Positions 1 to 7,366 of a stretch of 32,191 bases of DNA are shown here, piece after piece. Every line of letters begins with the position of its first letter. Positions within the stretch are counted from its first letter, which is position 1. The notes under the pieces were generated by a model. That model did not search any database and was not told the DNA's origin. It worked only from the letters and a program-made list of their open reading frames with translations. The translations under genes and the position numbers were made by a program. Source of the DNA: JASEHD01 sp964471945 (GTDB taxonomy: Bacteria; Bacteroidota; Ignavibacteria; UBA10030; SZUA-254); the NCBI GenBank assembly GCA_964471945.1, contig CAYYIJ010000017.1, forward strand, positions 1 to 32,191, in the 5' to 3' direction.

Positions 1-255
1 CCTGTTAAAATTCCTTCAGAAACATACAACCTACATATTCATTTTTTACCGGATAATACTTGGTGGAACGTTATTTGGATTGATGATTGGACGGATTATT
101 TGAATAGAAAAATGGATATATTATATTTCGTCTATTATGCCAGATTGGTCTACAACCCATTGGGGACACGAACGCTCGCCTACTGCGGAGACCGGTCAGC
201 TAACCATCTATCTAATTCTCCGCTTTATACATTTCAATCTTCGGATATTTCTTGA
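1..255 (+). CDS. Possible 3' end of an unidentified gene (partial)
   Basis: A reading frame is open from the left edge for 84 codons and stops at a TGA at 253-255. The peptide is rich in aromatic residues (WWNVIWIDDW, YFVYYARLVYNP). I do not recognise a family. Its last 44 bases overlap, tail to tail, the end of the alanine symporter gene on the other strand. This is either a short convergent overlap of a true gene or a sign that the frame is fortuitous. The start lies outside the window, so size and function cannot be judged. Confidence 0.3.
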   Translation, partial: PVKIPSETYNLHIHFLPDNTWWNVIWIDDWTDYLNRKMDILYFVYYARLVYNPLGTRTLAYCGDRSANHLSNSPLYTFQSSDIS

Positions 256-1612
256 AGAATGCTTTCGTTAACACACCGACTGTTCCGCTTAGTAGTGCAA
301 GTGCAATTAAATTGGGAAGAGCCATGAAAGCATTGGCAATATCACCAACAAAAAACACAAGTTCGATCGTTGCAATCGAGCCAATGAACATTAAGATGAT
401 GTACACAATACGATAAGCATAAGTAATTTTAATGCCGAAAAGATATTTCAAACATTGTTCACCATAATAACACCAACCGATGAGAGTAGTGTATCCGAAC
501 AAAAAAGAAGCGAGAGCAACAACGAAACCACCTAAATAGGGAATACCTTCAGAGAATGAAGCTGCGGTCATCGCTGTTCCAGAAAGTCCGCTTTGCCACA
601 TACCAGTTGATAAATTGATTAACGCTGTTAGTGTACATACAACAATTGTATCAATGAAAACTTCCATAGTACCGATGAGACCTTGATGGACAGGAGAAGG
701 GGTTTGAGCGGCAGCGTGGGCGATAGGCGCACTACCTAAGCCAGCTTCATTTGAGAGTAATCCTCTTCTGAAACCAAATTGTATTGCTTGACTTACCGTT
801 GCACCTAAAAAACCACCAACCGCAGCAGATGGTGTAAAAGCATAATAAAAAATTAATTTGAATACATTTGGTATCTCAGCGTAATGTTCGACGATAACAA
901 CAAATCCAAAAATAAAATAAATTATAATCATCGTTGGTACTAATTTCTCAGCAACCATCCCGATGCGTTTGATTCCACCGATAATTACTAACGCAACTAA
1001 AATAGTGATAACAATCCCGGTCGCTATTTTTGGAATACCAAATTGAGCATTGAAAGCTAAAGCCATTTGATTTGCCTGCATCATATTACCTGTGCCGAAT
1101 AATGCTGCAAAAGCGCCGCACACAGCAAACGCAGCCGCTAAATAAAAAGCTACCCGTTTATTTTTCAATCCATTTTTAATGTAATACATAGGTCCACCTG
1201 CAATCGTGCCGTCAGGATGTTTTTCTCTATACTCCACACCCAACAGAGCTTCGGCATATTTTGTTGCCATCCCGATGAACCCACATACCCACATCCAGAA
1301 AATTGCACCTGGTCCACCCCAAAAGAGCGCCGTTGCAACTCCACCGATATTTCCATTACCAACTGTTGCAGCTAAGGCAGTCGAGAGTGCAGCAAACGGA
1401 GAAACATCACCTTCATGCTTCCCTTCGGATTTTTTCCCCATGAATCCTTTGAAAACTAATTTTGCTCCATCACCAAGTTTTCTAAATTGAATAAAACCTG
1501 TTTTAATTGTCAACCAAGCGCCAACGATAAAAAGAATATACACCATGTACGACCAAATCCATGTGGCAGTTTGGTCAATCCATTGAACAAGCTGTGAATA
1601 AAGTTCTTCCAT
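212..1612 (-). CDS. Sodium:alanine symporter family (AGCS) transporter
   Basis: A 466-residue polytopic inner-membrane protein of the alanine/glycine:cation symporter family, expected to import small neutral amino acids with Na+. Family signatures seen are GNGNIGG (residues 85-91), GPGAIFWMW (100-108), KYAEALLGVEYR (118-129), GGPMYYI (139-145) and, in the second half, FGFRRGLLSNEAGLGSAP. About ten hydrophobic segments run along the chain, and the length fits the family (about 450-480). It lies 18 bp downstream of the NSS transporter gene on the same strand, so the two are probably co-transcribed as an amino-acid uptake pair. The exact substrate cannot be read from sequence; alanine is the family default. 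Confidence 0.93.
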   Translation of the reverse strand: MEELYSQLVQWIDQTATWIWSYMVYILFIVGAWLTIKTGFIQFRKLGDGAKLVFKGFMGKKSEGKHEGDVSPFAALSTALAATVGNGNIGGVATALFWGGPGAIFWMWVCGFIGMATKYAEALLGVEYREKHPDGTIAGGPMYYIKNGLKNKRVAFYLAAAFAVCGAFAALFGTGNMMQANQMALAFNAQFGIPKIATGIVITILVALVIIGGIKRIGMVAEKLVPTMIIIYFIFGFVVIVEHYAEIPNVFKLIFYYAFTPSAAVGGFLGATVSQAIQFGFRRGLLSNEAGLGSAPIAHAAAQTPSPVHQGLIGTMEVFIDTIVVCTLTALINLSTGMWQSGLSGTAMTAASFSEGIPYLGGFVVALASFLFGYTTLIGWCYYGEQCLKYLFGIKITYAYRIVYIILMFIGSIATIELVFFVGDIANAFMALPNLIALALLSGTVGVLTKAFFKKYPKIEMYKAEN

Positions 1613-1630
1613 TAGGATACTCCTATTTGA

Positions 1631-2989
1631 TTAGAAAATATTAAAGATGTTGAGAAGGACGAGAAATATAACAACTGGGCAAATAAATCGAATTAAGAAT
1701 CGCCATGTTTTCAAAAAAAGCAAATTTGAAGAAGAAAATCCTATTGTTATTTCTTCTGTAGCTTTCTTTGCACCCCATTTCCATCCAATGAAAATTGATA
1801 ACAGAAGTCCACCGAACGTTAGCGCAAACGAACCGAACAAGAAATCAACTATATCTAAAAAACCTGTTTTACCAAAAAGGTGAAGATTGGAAAAGAAATG
1901 ACTGTAACCTTGAGACATTGCAGATGGGATACCAATAACCAATGCAAGACCTGATAAGATAAGTGTTGCTTTCGTTCTTGATAACTTCAACTCATCAACA
2001 GCCCAGGCAACAACGACTTCGAGTAACGAAATTGACGACGTAAGCGCTGCAATCGCTAAGAGAATGAAAAAGAACAACCCGACAATTGTTCCACCAGGCA
2101 TTTGATTAAAAATCTGAGGTAACACATTGAAAACAAGACCCGGTCCTTGAGCTGGCTGCATACCAACAGCAAATAACGCAGGAAAAATAACTAAACCAGC
2201 CATCACAGCAATTAATGTATCTGAAAGAGCAACTATCGTAGCAGACGAAACTATATTAGTATTTTTGTTTAGGTAGCTTCCATAAGTAATCATTGCTCCC
2301 ATTCCTAAACTTAATGAGAAAAAAGCTTGCCCGAGCGCAACGAGTATAGTGGTGCCAGTTAATTTACTAAAATCAGGGTTAAGGTAAAAACTCACACCTG
2401 CTTCGGCGCCCGGCAGTGTGAGAGAAAAAATAATTAAACTCAATAATATCAAAAATAATAAAGGCATTAAAATTTTCGACCATCGTTCGATTCCACTCTT
2501 GACACCTCCCATCACAACAAATGAAGTCAAGGCAAGAAAGATAATGAAGTATAAAAATTCACTTTGTGGATCTGCAATGAAACTCCCGAAGTCTGTCGTT
2601 GCCTGCCTTGCAGTTAAGACAATATAACCCAAGGTCCATCCTGCTATCACCGAATAATAGGAAAGGATGATAAGTCCGGTTAGTACACCCAAGTAACCGA
2701 GTAATTTCCATTGACCAGTAGAAGCAATCCTTTTTATTGCTCCAACCGGATTTCGCATTGTAAATCTGCCGAGTGTAAGTTCTGCAATGAGTACTGGGAT
2801 ACCGATCAGCACAACCGAAAGTATATAAACCAGGACAAAAGCGGCACCACCATTCTCACCGGTTGTGTAGGGAAATCGCCAAATATTTCCTAAACCAATT
2901 GCTGAACCAGCAGCAGCTAAAATGAACCCGAAGCGTGAACCCCATTGAGCCCGAACTGGTTCTACTGTCGTTAGTTTTTCACCCATCAT
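1631..2989 (-). CDS. Neurotransmitter:sodium symporter (NSS/LeuT-type) transporter
   Basis: A 452-residue membrane protein of the SNF/NSS family. The N-terminus carries the TM1 signature AIGLGNIWRFPY (about residues 30-41), whose unwound segment binds Na+ and substrate in LeuT, followed by GENGGAAF (44-51). About eleven to twelve hydrophobic segments follow, as in bacterial family members of similar length. Substrates are usually amino acids or related amines; the sequence does not specify which. It is first in an apparent two-gene unit with the AGCS symporter downstream. The start is a double ATG (MMGEKL), and no strong Shine-Dalgarno sequence is obvious. A MITE-like element sits just upstream at 3019-3156, so its promoter may lie within or beyond that insert. 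Confidence 0.93.
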   Translation of the reverse strand: MMGEKLTTVEPVRAQWGSRFGFILAAAGSAIGLGNIWRFPYTTGENGGAAFVLVYILSVVLIGIPVLIAELTLGRFTMRNPVGAIKRIASTGQWKLLGYLGVLTGLIILSYYSVIAGWTLGYIVLTARQATTDFGSFIADPQSEFLYFIIFLALTSFVVMGGVKSGIERWSKILMPLLFLILLSLIIFSLTLPGAEAGVSFYLNPDFSKLTGTTILVALGQAFFSLSLGMGAMITYGSYLNKNTNIVSSATIVALSDTLIAVMAGLVIFPALFAVGMQPAQGPGLVFNVLPQIFNQMPGGTIVGLFFFILLAIAALTSSISLLEVVVAWAVDELKLSRTKATLILSGLALVIGIPSAMSQGYSHFFSNLHLFGKTGFLDIVDFLFGSFALTFGGLLLSIFIGWKWGAKKATEEITIGFSSSNLLFLKTWRFLIRFICPVVIFLVLLNIFNIF

Positions 2990-3018
2990 ATTCTACATAT
3001 CCTTGCAAATAGAGATTG

Positions 3019-3156
3019 GAGACTTCTGAAATATTATAAAACCATACCCGTCATTCCGAACTCCCCCCTGCTGCGGGCAGGTGTTTCGGAATCTAAGCGA
3101 TTTTAGACCCTGAAATGAATTCAGGGTGACCCTTTGGGTGATTTTTCAGATGTCTC
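3019..3156. mobile_element. MITE-like palindromic element with 5-bp target duplication
   Basis: The left terminus GAGACTTCTGAAATATTAT is matched on the opposite strand at the right end by GAGACATCTGAAAAATCAC, giving imperfect terminal inverted repeats. The 138-bp element is flanked on both sides by the pentamer GATTG (3014-3018 and 3157-3161), which looks like a target-site duplication. Inside are two smaller palindromes, ATTCCGAA with TTCGGAAT and ACCCTGAA with TTCAGGGT. It contains no coding sequence, so movement would need a transposase encoded elsewhere. A terminus of the same type recurs at 18560. Confidence 0.7.
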
Positions 3157-3231
3157 GATTGTTGAAAAATGTCTAAGAATATTGTAAAATATTTTGTGAT
3201 TATCAAATCCTGATGATTCCGACAACTAATC

Positions 3232-3882
3232 TTAACAATGTATTTCCCTCGATACTTTCTTTCTGATTAGCGGCATGAAAACTAACCTATCGAGCAGCGC
3301 AACGATAATAAACAGAACAATTAGGAGGGCAGCTAAGCCGTAACTGGTCTTTGCGTAGAGGAACTGAAATAAATTTTTCAGTAATCCGTTAAATGCAGAA
3401 ACACCTGTTGATATTTTGGTGGCAACAGAACTATAAGCTGATTGTGTTGTGGTAATAGACTCACCGACTCCTGAACTTTCCAGTGTGCCTGTAAATTTCA
3501 TCACACCATAAACGATACATATAACGATGAAGAGTCCGAGAAGCGGTGCGAGATATTTTAAGATCGACCATAAAAATGAAGGCGATTCTTTGATTCGTAA
3601 ACGTTCCATCACCCGTTGTGTGAAATTAGGTGAAACCTGCTCAAAAGGAACACTACGCAATCTGTTTTCAACCTGCTTGAAAGTTTTTAACAGTGCTCCA
3701 CACTCGGCACAAATTCGAAGATGAAGTTCTATCTCGTATTGTCCGCTTTCGGCTGATTGTAATCGTTGTTGAAGCATTGCCCGCGCGCGAAAAAGATGCG
3801 TTTTAATCGTTCCAATCGGAAGCTGGGTAACTTCCGAAATTTCTTCGTGCGATAAATCCTGAAAGTAAAAAAGCGAAGGCAT
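3232..3882 (-). pseudogene. Sigma region 4 fused to zinc-finger anti-sigma factor (composite, probably decayed)
   Basis: The frame begins inside an ECF sigma factor: LFYFQDLSHEEISEV and PIGTIKTHLFRARAML are region 4 (the -35 binding helix-turn-helix). Within about ten residues it runs into ELHLRICAECGALL, an H-x3-C-x2-C zinc motif of ZAS-type anti-sigma factors. A linker follows, then a membrane segment (FLWSILKYLAPLLGLFIVIC) and a second near the C-terminus. Normal sigma and anti-sigma genes are separate, and the anti-sigma has 20-30 residues before the H-x3-C-x2-C motif; here they are missing. A TAA lies two codons upstream of the ATG, so this frame cannot extend into region 2 without a frameshift. 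Separate translation as a membrane protein cannot be excluded. Confidence 0.6.
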
Positions 3883-4121
3883 ACATTATACAAAATTCTA
3901 TAAAACCATGTTCCAAATCGTGCCTTTCCTTCGAACCTGTTTAAAGCGTTATATGCTCGAATGAACGCATCCTGTGTCGCTTCTTCCGCATCTTCCTTCT
4001 TCTTCAACATCCTCACAGCAAGTGTAAAAGCCCTGTCTTTATACCGATCAACAAGCTGTGCATAGTAATGCTTCGCTCTGTCTTGGATTTTCTTAATGAT
4101 CTCATTATCAGATGAAGGCAT
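3729..4121 (-). pseudogene. ECF sigma factor, region 2 only (frame broken)
   Basis: Residues 1 to about 80 are a recognisable ECF sigma-70 region 2: LVDRYKDRAFTLAVRML, then DAEEATQDAFIRAYNAL and FGTWFYRILYNVC, the core-binding and -10 recognition helices. From about residue 82 the frame turns into basic, low-complexity sequence with no sigma character, while region 4 resumes in the -1 frame from about 3880. The usual linker of roughly 50-60 residues between regions 2 and 4 is absent, so a deletion and a frame change coincide. An A6 run on the plus strand (3867-3872, T6 in the gene) could allow slippage, but that would not restore the linker. Alternatives are an assembly deletion or a true pseudogene. 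Confidence 0.65.
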
Positions 4122-4267
4122 ATTTTCGTTTAATGTTTTAGGTTTCAGGTTTAGGTTTGCATGAATTGTACAAAAAAATTATGGAAAAGTGAAACCTTAC
4201 CCAGTAAAATGCAGTCAAAAGATACAAGTGAGACATATTCAATTTAATTTTCTGAAAGGATTCGAAA

Positions 4268-4552
4268 ATGAGCGCTGAAGAAGTTTTAATACCGATTACA
4301 ATGATCGAGAAGGGTTTATCCGATGATGCCATGAAGGCATTATATTCAAAAAAAGAATGGAGACGAGATCCTCTCTCATCATTGAAGTGGGGGTTACTTT
4401 TTCTATTGGCAGGCATCGCAATCTTATTGGGAAATTTTCTTCACGTTCATTTCAACCTTGAAGAAGGGGCTATCATTGGTTTGGTGTGCCTGTTTGTTGG
4501 AATCGGATTAGTCATATTCTATAGCATCGCATCGAAAAAACTAAGTCAATGA
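4268..4552 (+). CDS. Small two-helix membrane protein (DUF6249-like)
   Basis: A 94-residue protein with two hydrophobic segments: LKWGLLFLLAGIAILLGNFL (about residues 39-58) and, after a short HVHFNLEEG turn, AIIGLVCLFVGIGLVIFYSI (67-86). The soluble N-terminus MSAEEVLIPITMIEKGL is charged. It resembles small membrane proteins commonly encoded beside ECF sigma/anti-sigma genes in Bacteroidota and Ignavibacteria; the family name is a recollection, not a search result. AAAGGA stands about nine bases before the ATG, a good ribosome binding site. It is transcribed away from the damaged sigma locus (147 bp between starts), so the two may once have been co-regulated. No enzymatic motif is visible. 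Confidence 0.75.
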   Translation: MSAEEVLIPITMIEKGLSDDAMKALYSKKEWRRDPLSSLKWGLLFLLAGIAILLGNFLHVHFNLEEGAIIGLVCLFVGIGLVIFYSIASKKLSQ

Positions 4553-4573
4553 TGCACAATCGTCAATGTTCGC

Positions 4574-5065
4574 TTACTTTCTCTCTGCCAATCTCCGATC
4601 TATCATCATCAACATTGCTGATGAATCACCCAACATCTCTAACTGATTGATTATCTCGTTATCATTCTTCTCTTCTTCAACCTGTTCATTAATGAACCAG
4701 TGAAGCATCATCTCCGTTGGATAATCTTTCTCCTTAATCGAAAGCTCGTATAACTTGTTAATCAACTTTGTTATTTTTTGTTCATGCTCAAGGACTTGCT
4801 TAAAAATATCGAGTGGTGATTTATACTTAGACGGCGGCTGGGAAATCGCTTTAAACGTTACCTTCCCACCTCGATCGTAAATATAACTGTAAAACTTCAT
4901 CGCGTGTGAGCGCTCTTCATCTGCCTGGAGCTTCATCCAATGTGCAAATCCTGGAAGATTCTCGGCATCAAAGTGCGCTGCCATTGCCATGTAAAGATAT
5001 GATGAATATAATTCTTGATTTATTTGTTCGTTGATAGCGTCTTGTATTATTTTGTTTAACATCAT
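4574..5065 (-). CDS. ftnA: Non-heme ferritin
   Basis: A 163-residue four-helix-bundle iron-storage protein that oxidises Fe2+ and stores Fe3+ in a 24-subunit shell. Ferroxidase ligands are in place: E18, E51 and H54 (ADEERSH), E95, Q128 and E131 (NEQVEEE), so this is the catalytic bacterial H-type subunit with no haem-binding Met position obvious. The length is typical of bacterial FtnA. The start is one of two adjacent ATGs; AAAGGA lies a few bases upstream on the coding strand. It converges on the small membrane protein gene with only 21 bp between stops. It is 31 bp downstream of the NhaC-type antiporter and may share its transcript. Regulation by iron is likely in the family, but no operator is visible. 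Confidence 0.95.
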   Translation of the reverse strand: MMLNKIIQDAINEQINQELYSSYLYMAMAAHFDAENLPGFAHWMKLQADEERSHAMKFYSYIYDRGGKVTFKAISQPPSKYKSPLDIFKQVLEHEQKITKLINKLYELSIKEKDYPTEMMLHWFINEQVEEEKNDNEIINQLEMLGDSSAMLMMIDRRLAERK

Positions 5066-5096
5066 TTTTATCCTTTAAATTATTCTTAGTAAAATA

Positions 5097-7043
5097 TTAA
5101 GTTTGTTTTATTTCTACCTTTTTTCCAAAAAGATACAAAAATCCAATCAGAATTAGTACACCTATTAAAATAGACAAATATGGCGAAAAACCAAATGCTG
5201 TTGGGATATCACCAACAATCATTCCAACGACCGCCACAAGAATAGCATAAGGTAACTGAGTTCTAACGTGGTCGATATGATCACAAGCTGAAGCCATCGA
5301 GCTAAGCACAGTCGTATCGGAAATCGGCGAACAATGATCTCCGAACACGGCCCCGGCAAGAACGGAGCTGATTACACCATGAAGAATCATTTGATAATCG
5401 GTTCCAACTAAACCCGCTTCGATTGATAAATTATGACTCAATGGAATAACAATCGGCATCATGATTGCCATTGTTCCCCAACTGGTTCCGGTTGCAAAAC
5501 TTATAAGCGCGGCGATAAAAAAAGTTAACACTGGCAACCAATGGGGTTCAATCATTCCGCGCAGGATTTGTACAAGATAGTCTGCAGTTCGCATTTCTTC
5601 AGTAACTGAACCGATAGACCATGCTAAGATTAGAATAAGCATCGCAAGAAGCATCGAGCGCAAACCGTTGAACCATGCATCGATCGCTTCGGTGATATTA
5701 AGAATGCGCTGACTAATCGATAGTAATATGGAAACAACACATGCAGAAAATGATGCCCACAAGAGAGCGGTATATGAGTTCGAGTTGCTGATTATAGAAC
5801 TCAGACTAAAATCAATCGAATTGGCTGATCTTAAATTCTCCATCCCTGTTGTGTATAAACCATATCCGCCAACAATTAAAATCGTTAATATCGGAATTAA
5901 GCCATTGTACCATTTACCATCCGACAGTTTACTCGATAGCTCCGTAAGTGTTGTAACATCGGTAATTGGCTGAGCGCCATCGCGTATAACTTTACCTTCG
6001 AACCGAGCTCGTCGCTCGGCTTTTAGCATAGGTCCAAAATCTCGGCCACTTATCGCAACAATCAAAACAAATATTAAAGTTAAAATCGGGTAAAATCTAT
6101 ATGGAATCGTTTGAATAAATACTGTATATGCATCTTCAGTGGATCCTATTGTTTTTAGACTCTGTTCTATCAGCCCAACTTCATATCCAATCCATGTTGA
6201 GATAAGAAAAATACTTGCAACAGTTGCTGCACCTGCATCAACGATGAACGAGAGTTTTTCGCGGGATATTTTTAGATTGTCGGTTATCGGCCTCATAAGA
6301 TTTCCACGAACAAGCACATTCGCATAATCGTCAAAAAATAAAACTATGCTCAACAACCATGTAGAAAATTGTCCGCCTCGCGCAGTTCTTGCATATCGGG
6401 TTATTAAATTTGCGATTCCAAGAGTACCACCGTTTTTGGTAATCACGCCTACCATTCCACCGAACATCATGCTAAATATTATTATAGAAATATGATCGGG
6501 TGATTTTAACGAGTTAAGAATGAAATGATCTACAACTCGGATTAAACCACTTAACGGATCATAATTAAAAATAAAAATCGCACCTAACCACACGCCCGCA
6601 AAAAGTGAAATAATGACCTGTCTGATAGTTAGCGCTAATACGATTGCCAACAAAGGTGGAAACAAACTTAAGAATCCGGGAATCGAGCGAAGTACCTTTC
6701 TGCCGATGGCAGAACCATCACTAATTGTTATTTCATTCGAACCGATAAAATCAACAACTGCTCGATCAACAATAAATTTTCCTTTTTGAAAACGATTGTT
6801 AGCATCCTGCGTTTTTGTTTTATACTCGAATCTTATATTTTCAAAAACAGGCACACCATTATACAAAGTATCGATTGTACCGTCCGCCCTTTTTGCATTT
6901 ACTTCTAATTTGAATGGGATTCCATTCAAAACAAAATTTGGTGTGTTAATCTCAAATTGCGTTGACTGGGATGAAATTCTTTTATCTTCTTGCGGGTAGG
7001 CATAGGAGATAAAAATTAGAATTGTAAAAACTAAATACTTCAT
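5097..7043 (-). CDS. NhaC-family Na+/H+ antiporter with N-terminal extracytoplasmic domain
   Basis: A 648-residue protein. Residues 1-17 (MKYLVFTILIFISYAYP) look like a signal peptide; 20 to about 118 form a beta-rich domain (FVLNGIPFKLEVNAKRADG, then TIDTLYNGVPVFENIRFEY) without membrane segments. From about residue 122, FPPLLAIVLALTIRQVIISL starts a membrane domain with the NhaC-family sequence GDHCSPISDTTVLSSMAS, giving roughly eleven to twelve helices. Typical NhaC proteins are about 450-520 residues and lack the front domain. The role should be Na+/H+ exchange, although some family members exchange organic acids. It lies between DUF2007 and ferritin genes on the same strand. The extra domain probably sits in the periplasm and resembles an Ig-like or bacterial surface beta-sandwich. 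Confidence 0.88.
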   Translation of the reverse strand: MKYLVFTILIFISYAYPQEDKRISSQSTQFEINTPNFVLNGIPFKLEVNAKRADGTIDTLYNGVPVFENIRFEYKTKTQDANNRFQKGKFIVDRAVVDFIGSNEITISDGSAIGRKVLRSIPGFLSLFPPLLAIVLALTIRQVIISLFAGVWLGAIFIFNYDPLSGLIRVVDHFILNSLKSPDHISIIIFSMMFGGMVGVITKNGGTLGIANLITRYARTARGGQFSTWLLSIVLFFDDYANVLVRGNLMRPITDNLKISREKLSFIVDAGAATVASIFLISTWIGYEVGLIEQSLKTIGSTEDAYTVFIQTIPYRFYPILTLIFVLIVAISGRDFGPMLKAERRARFEGKVIRDGAQPITDVTTLTELSSKLSDGKWYNGLIPILTILIVGGYGLYTTGMENLRSANSIDFSLSSIISNSNSYTALLWASFSACVVSILLSISQRILNITEAIDAWFNGLRSMLLAMLILILAWSIGSVTEEMRTADYLVQILRGMIEPHWLPVLTFFIAALISFATGTSWGTMAIMMPIVIPLSHNLSIEAGLVGTDYQMILHGVISSVLAGAVFGDHCSPISDTTVLSSMASACDHIDHVRTQLPYAILVAVVGMIVGDIPTAFGFSPYLSILIGVLILIGFLYLFGKKVEIKQT

Positions 7044-7070
7044 GAATGTTATAAGTATTTACAATATATG

Positions 7071-7292
7071 TTAGACTTCTGATGGCGGAGTTGAAAGAAT
7101 TGTTTTGGCTTCTTCAACAAATTCAGGAGTAACTAATAATTTAACACCTTCAGCTTGTTGAAGAACGGGGATCATGTGTCCTGAATCTTCGTACTTTAAA
7201 AAGGAATCGATACCAGCAGCAGCAAGTGTAGCCTGAGCAAGTTCTCCTTCAATTTCTGTTGAAAAAGTCGCAATCGTAATATATCCTTCCAT
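7071..7292 (-). CDS. DUF2007 small protein
   Basis: A 73-residue protein matching the DUF2007 pattern (putative signal-transducing domain). It has an N-terminal strand (TIATFSTEIEGELAQATLAA), the conserved AGIDSFLKYEDSG turn, and a C-terminal VKLLVTPEFVEEAKTIL helix. The fold in the family is a small ferredoxin-like alpha/beta unit resembling PII. No catalytic residues are visible and the biochemical role is unknown. It ends 27 bp before the start of the NhaC-type antiporter gene on the same strand, so a shared transcript is likely. Confidence 0.85.
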   Translation of the reverse strand: MEGYITIATFSTEIEGELAQATLAAAGIDSFLKYEDSGHMIPVLQQAEGVKLLVTPEFVEEAKTILSTPPSEV

Positions 7293-7366
7293 GATATTTA
7301 CCTTTCAATAATTAAATAAAATTCGGTTCACTCAAACGTACAGAATCTTTAGGAAAGATGCAACAG

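Noticed and set aside
3867..3872. T6 run in the sigma gene as a programmed -1 frameshift site
   Set aside because: No downstream pseudoknot or conserved heptamer is evident, and a shift would still leave the region 2-4 linker missing, so decay or assembly error is simpler.
4187..4216. GAAACC-N17-GTC resembling an ECF-type promoter upstream of the small membrane gene
   Set aside because: AAACCT-type words recur on both strands in this spacer (4140-4147 and elsewhere) and look like a short repeat; the spacing to the start is loose and the sigma gene is damaged, so evidence is too weak to list.
4138..4416. 92-residue minus-strand frame overlapping the small membrane gene
   Set aside because: The plus-strand gene has a good ribosome binding site and a coherent two-helix protein; the antisense frame is low-complexity and overlaps it.
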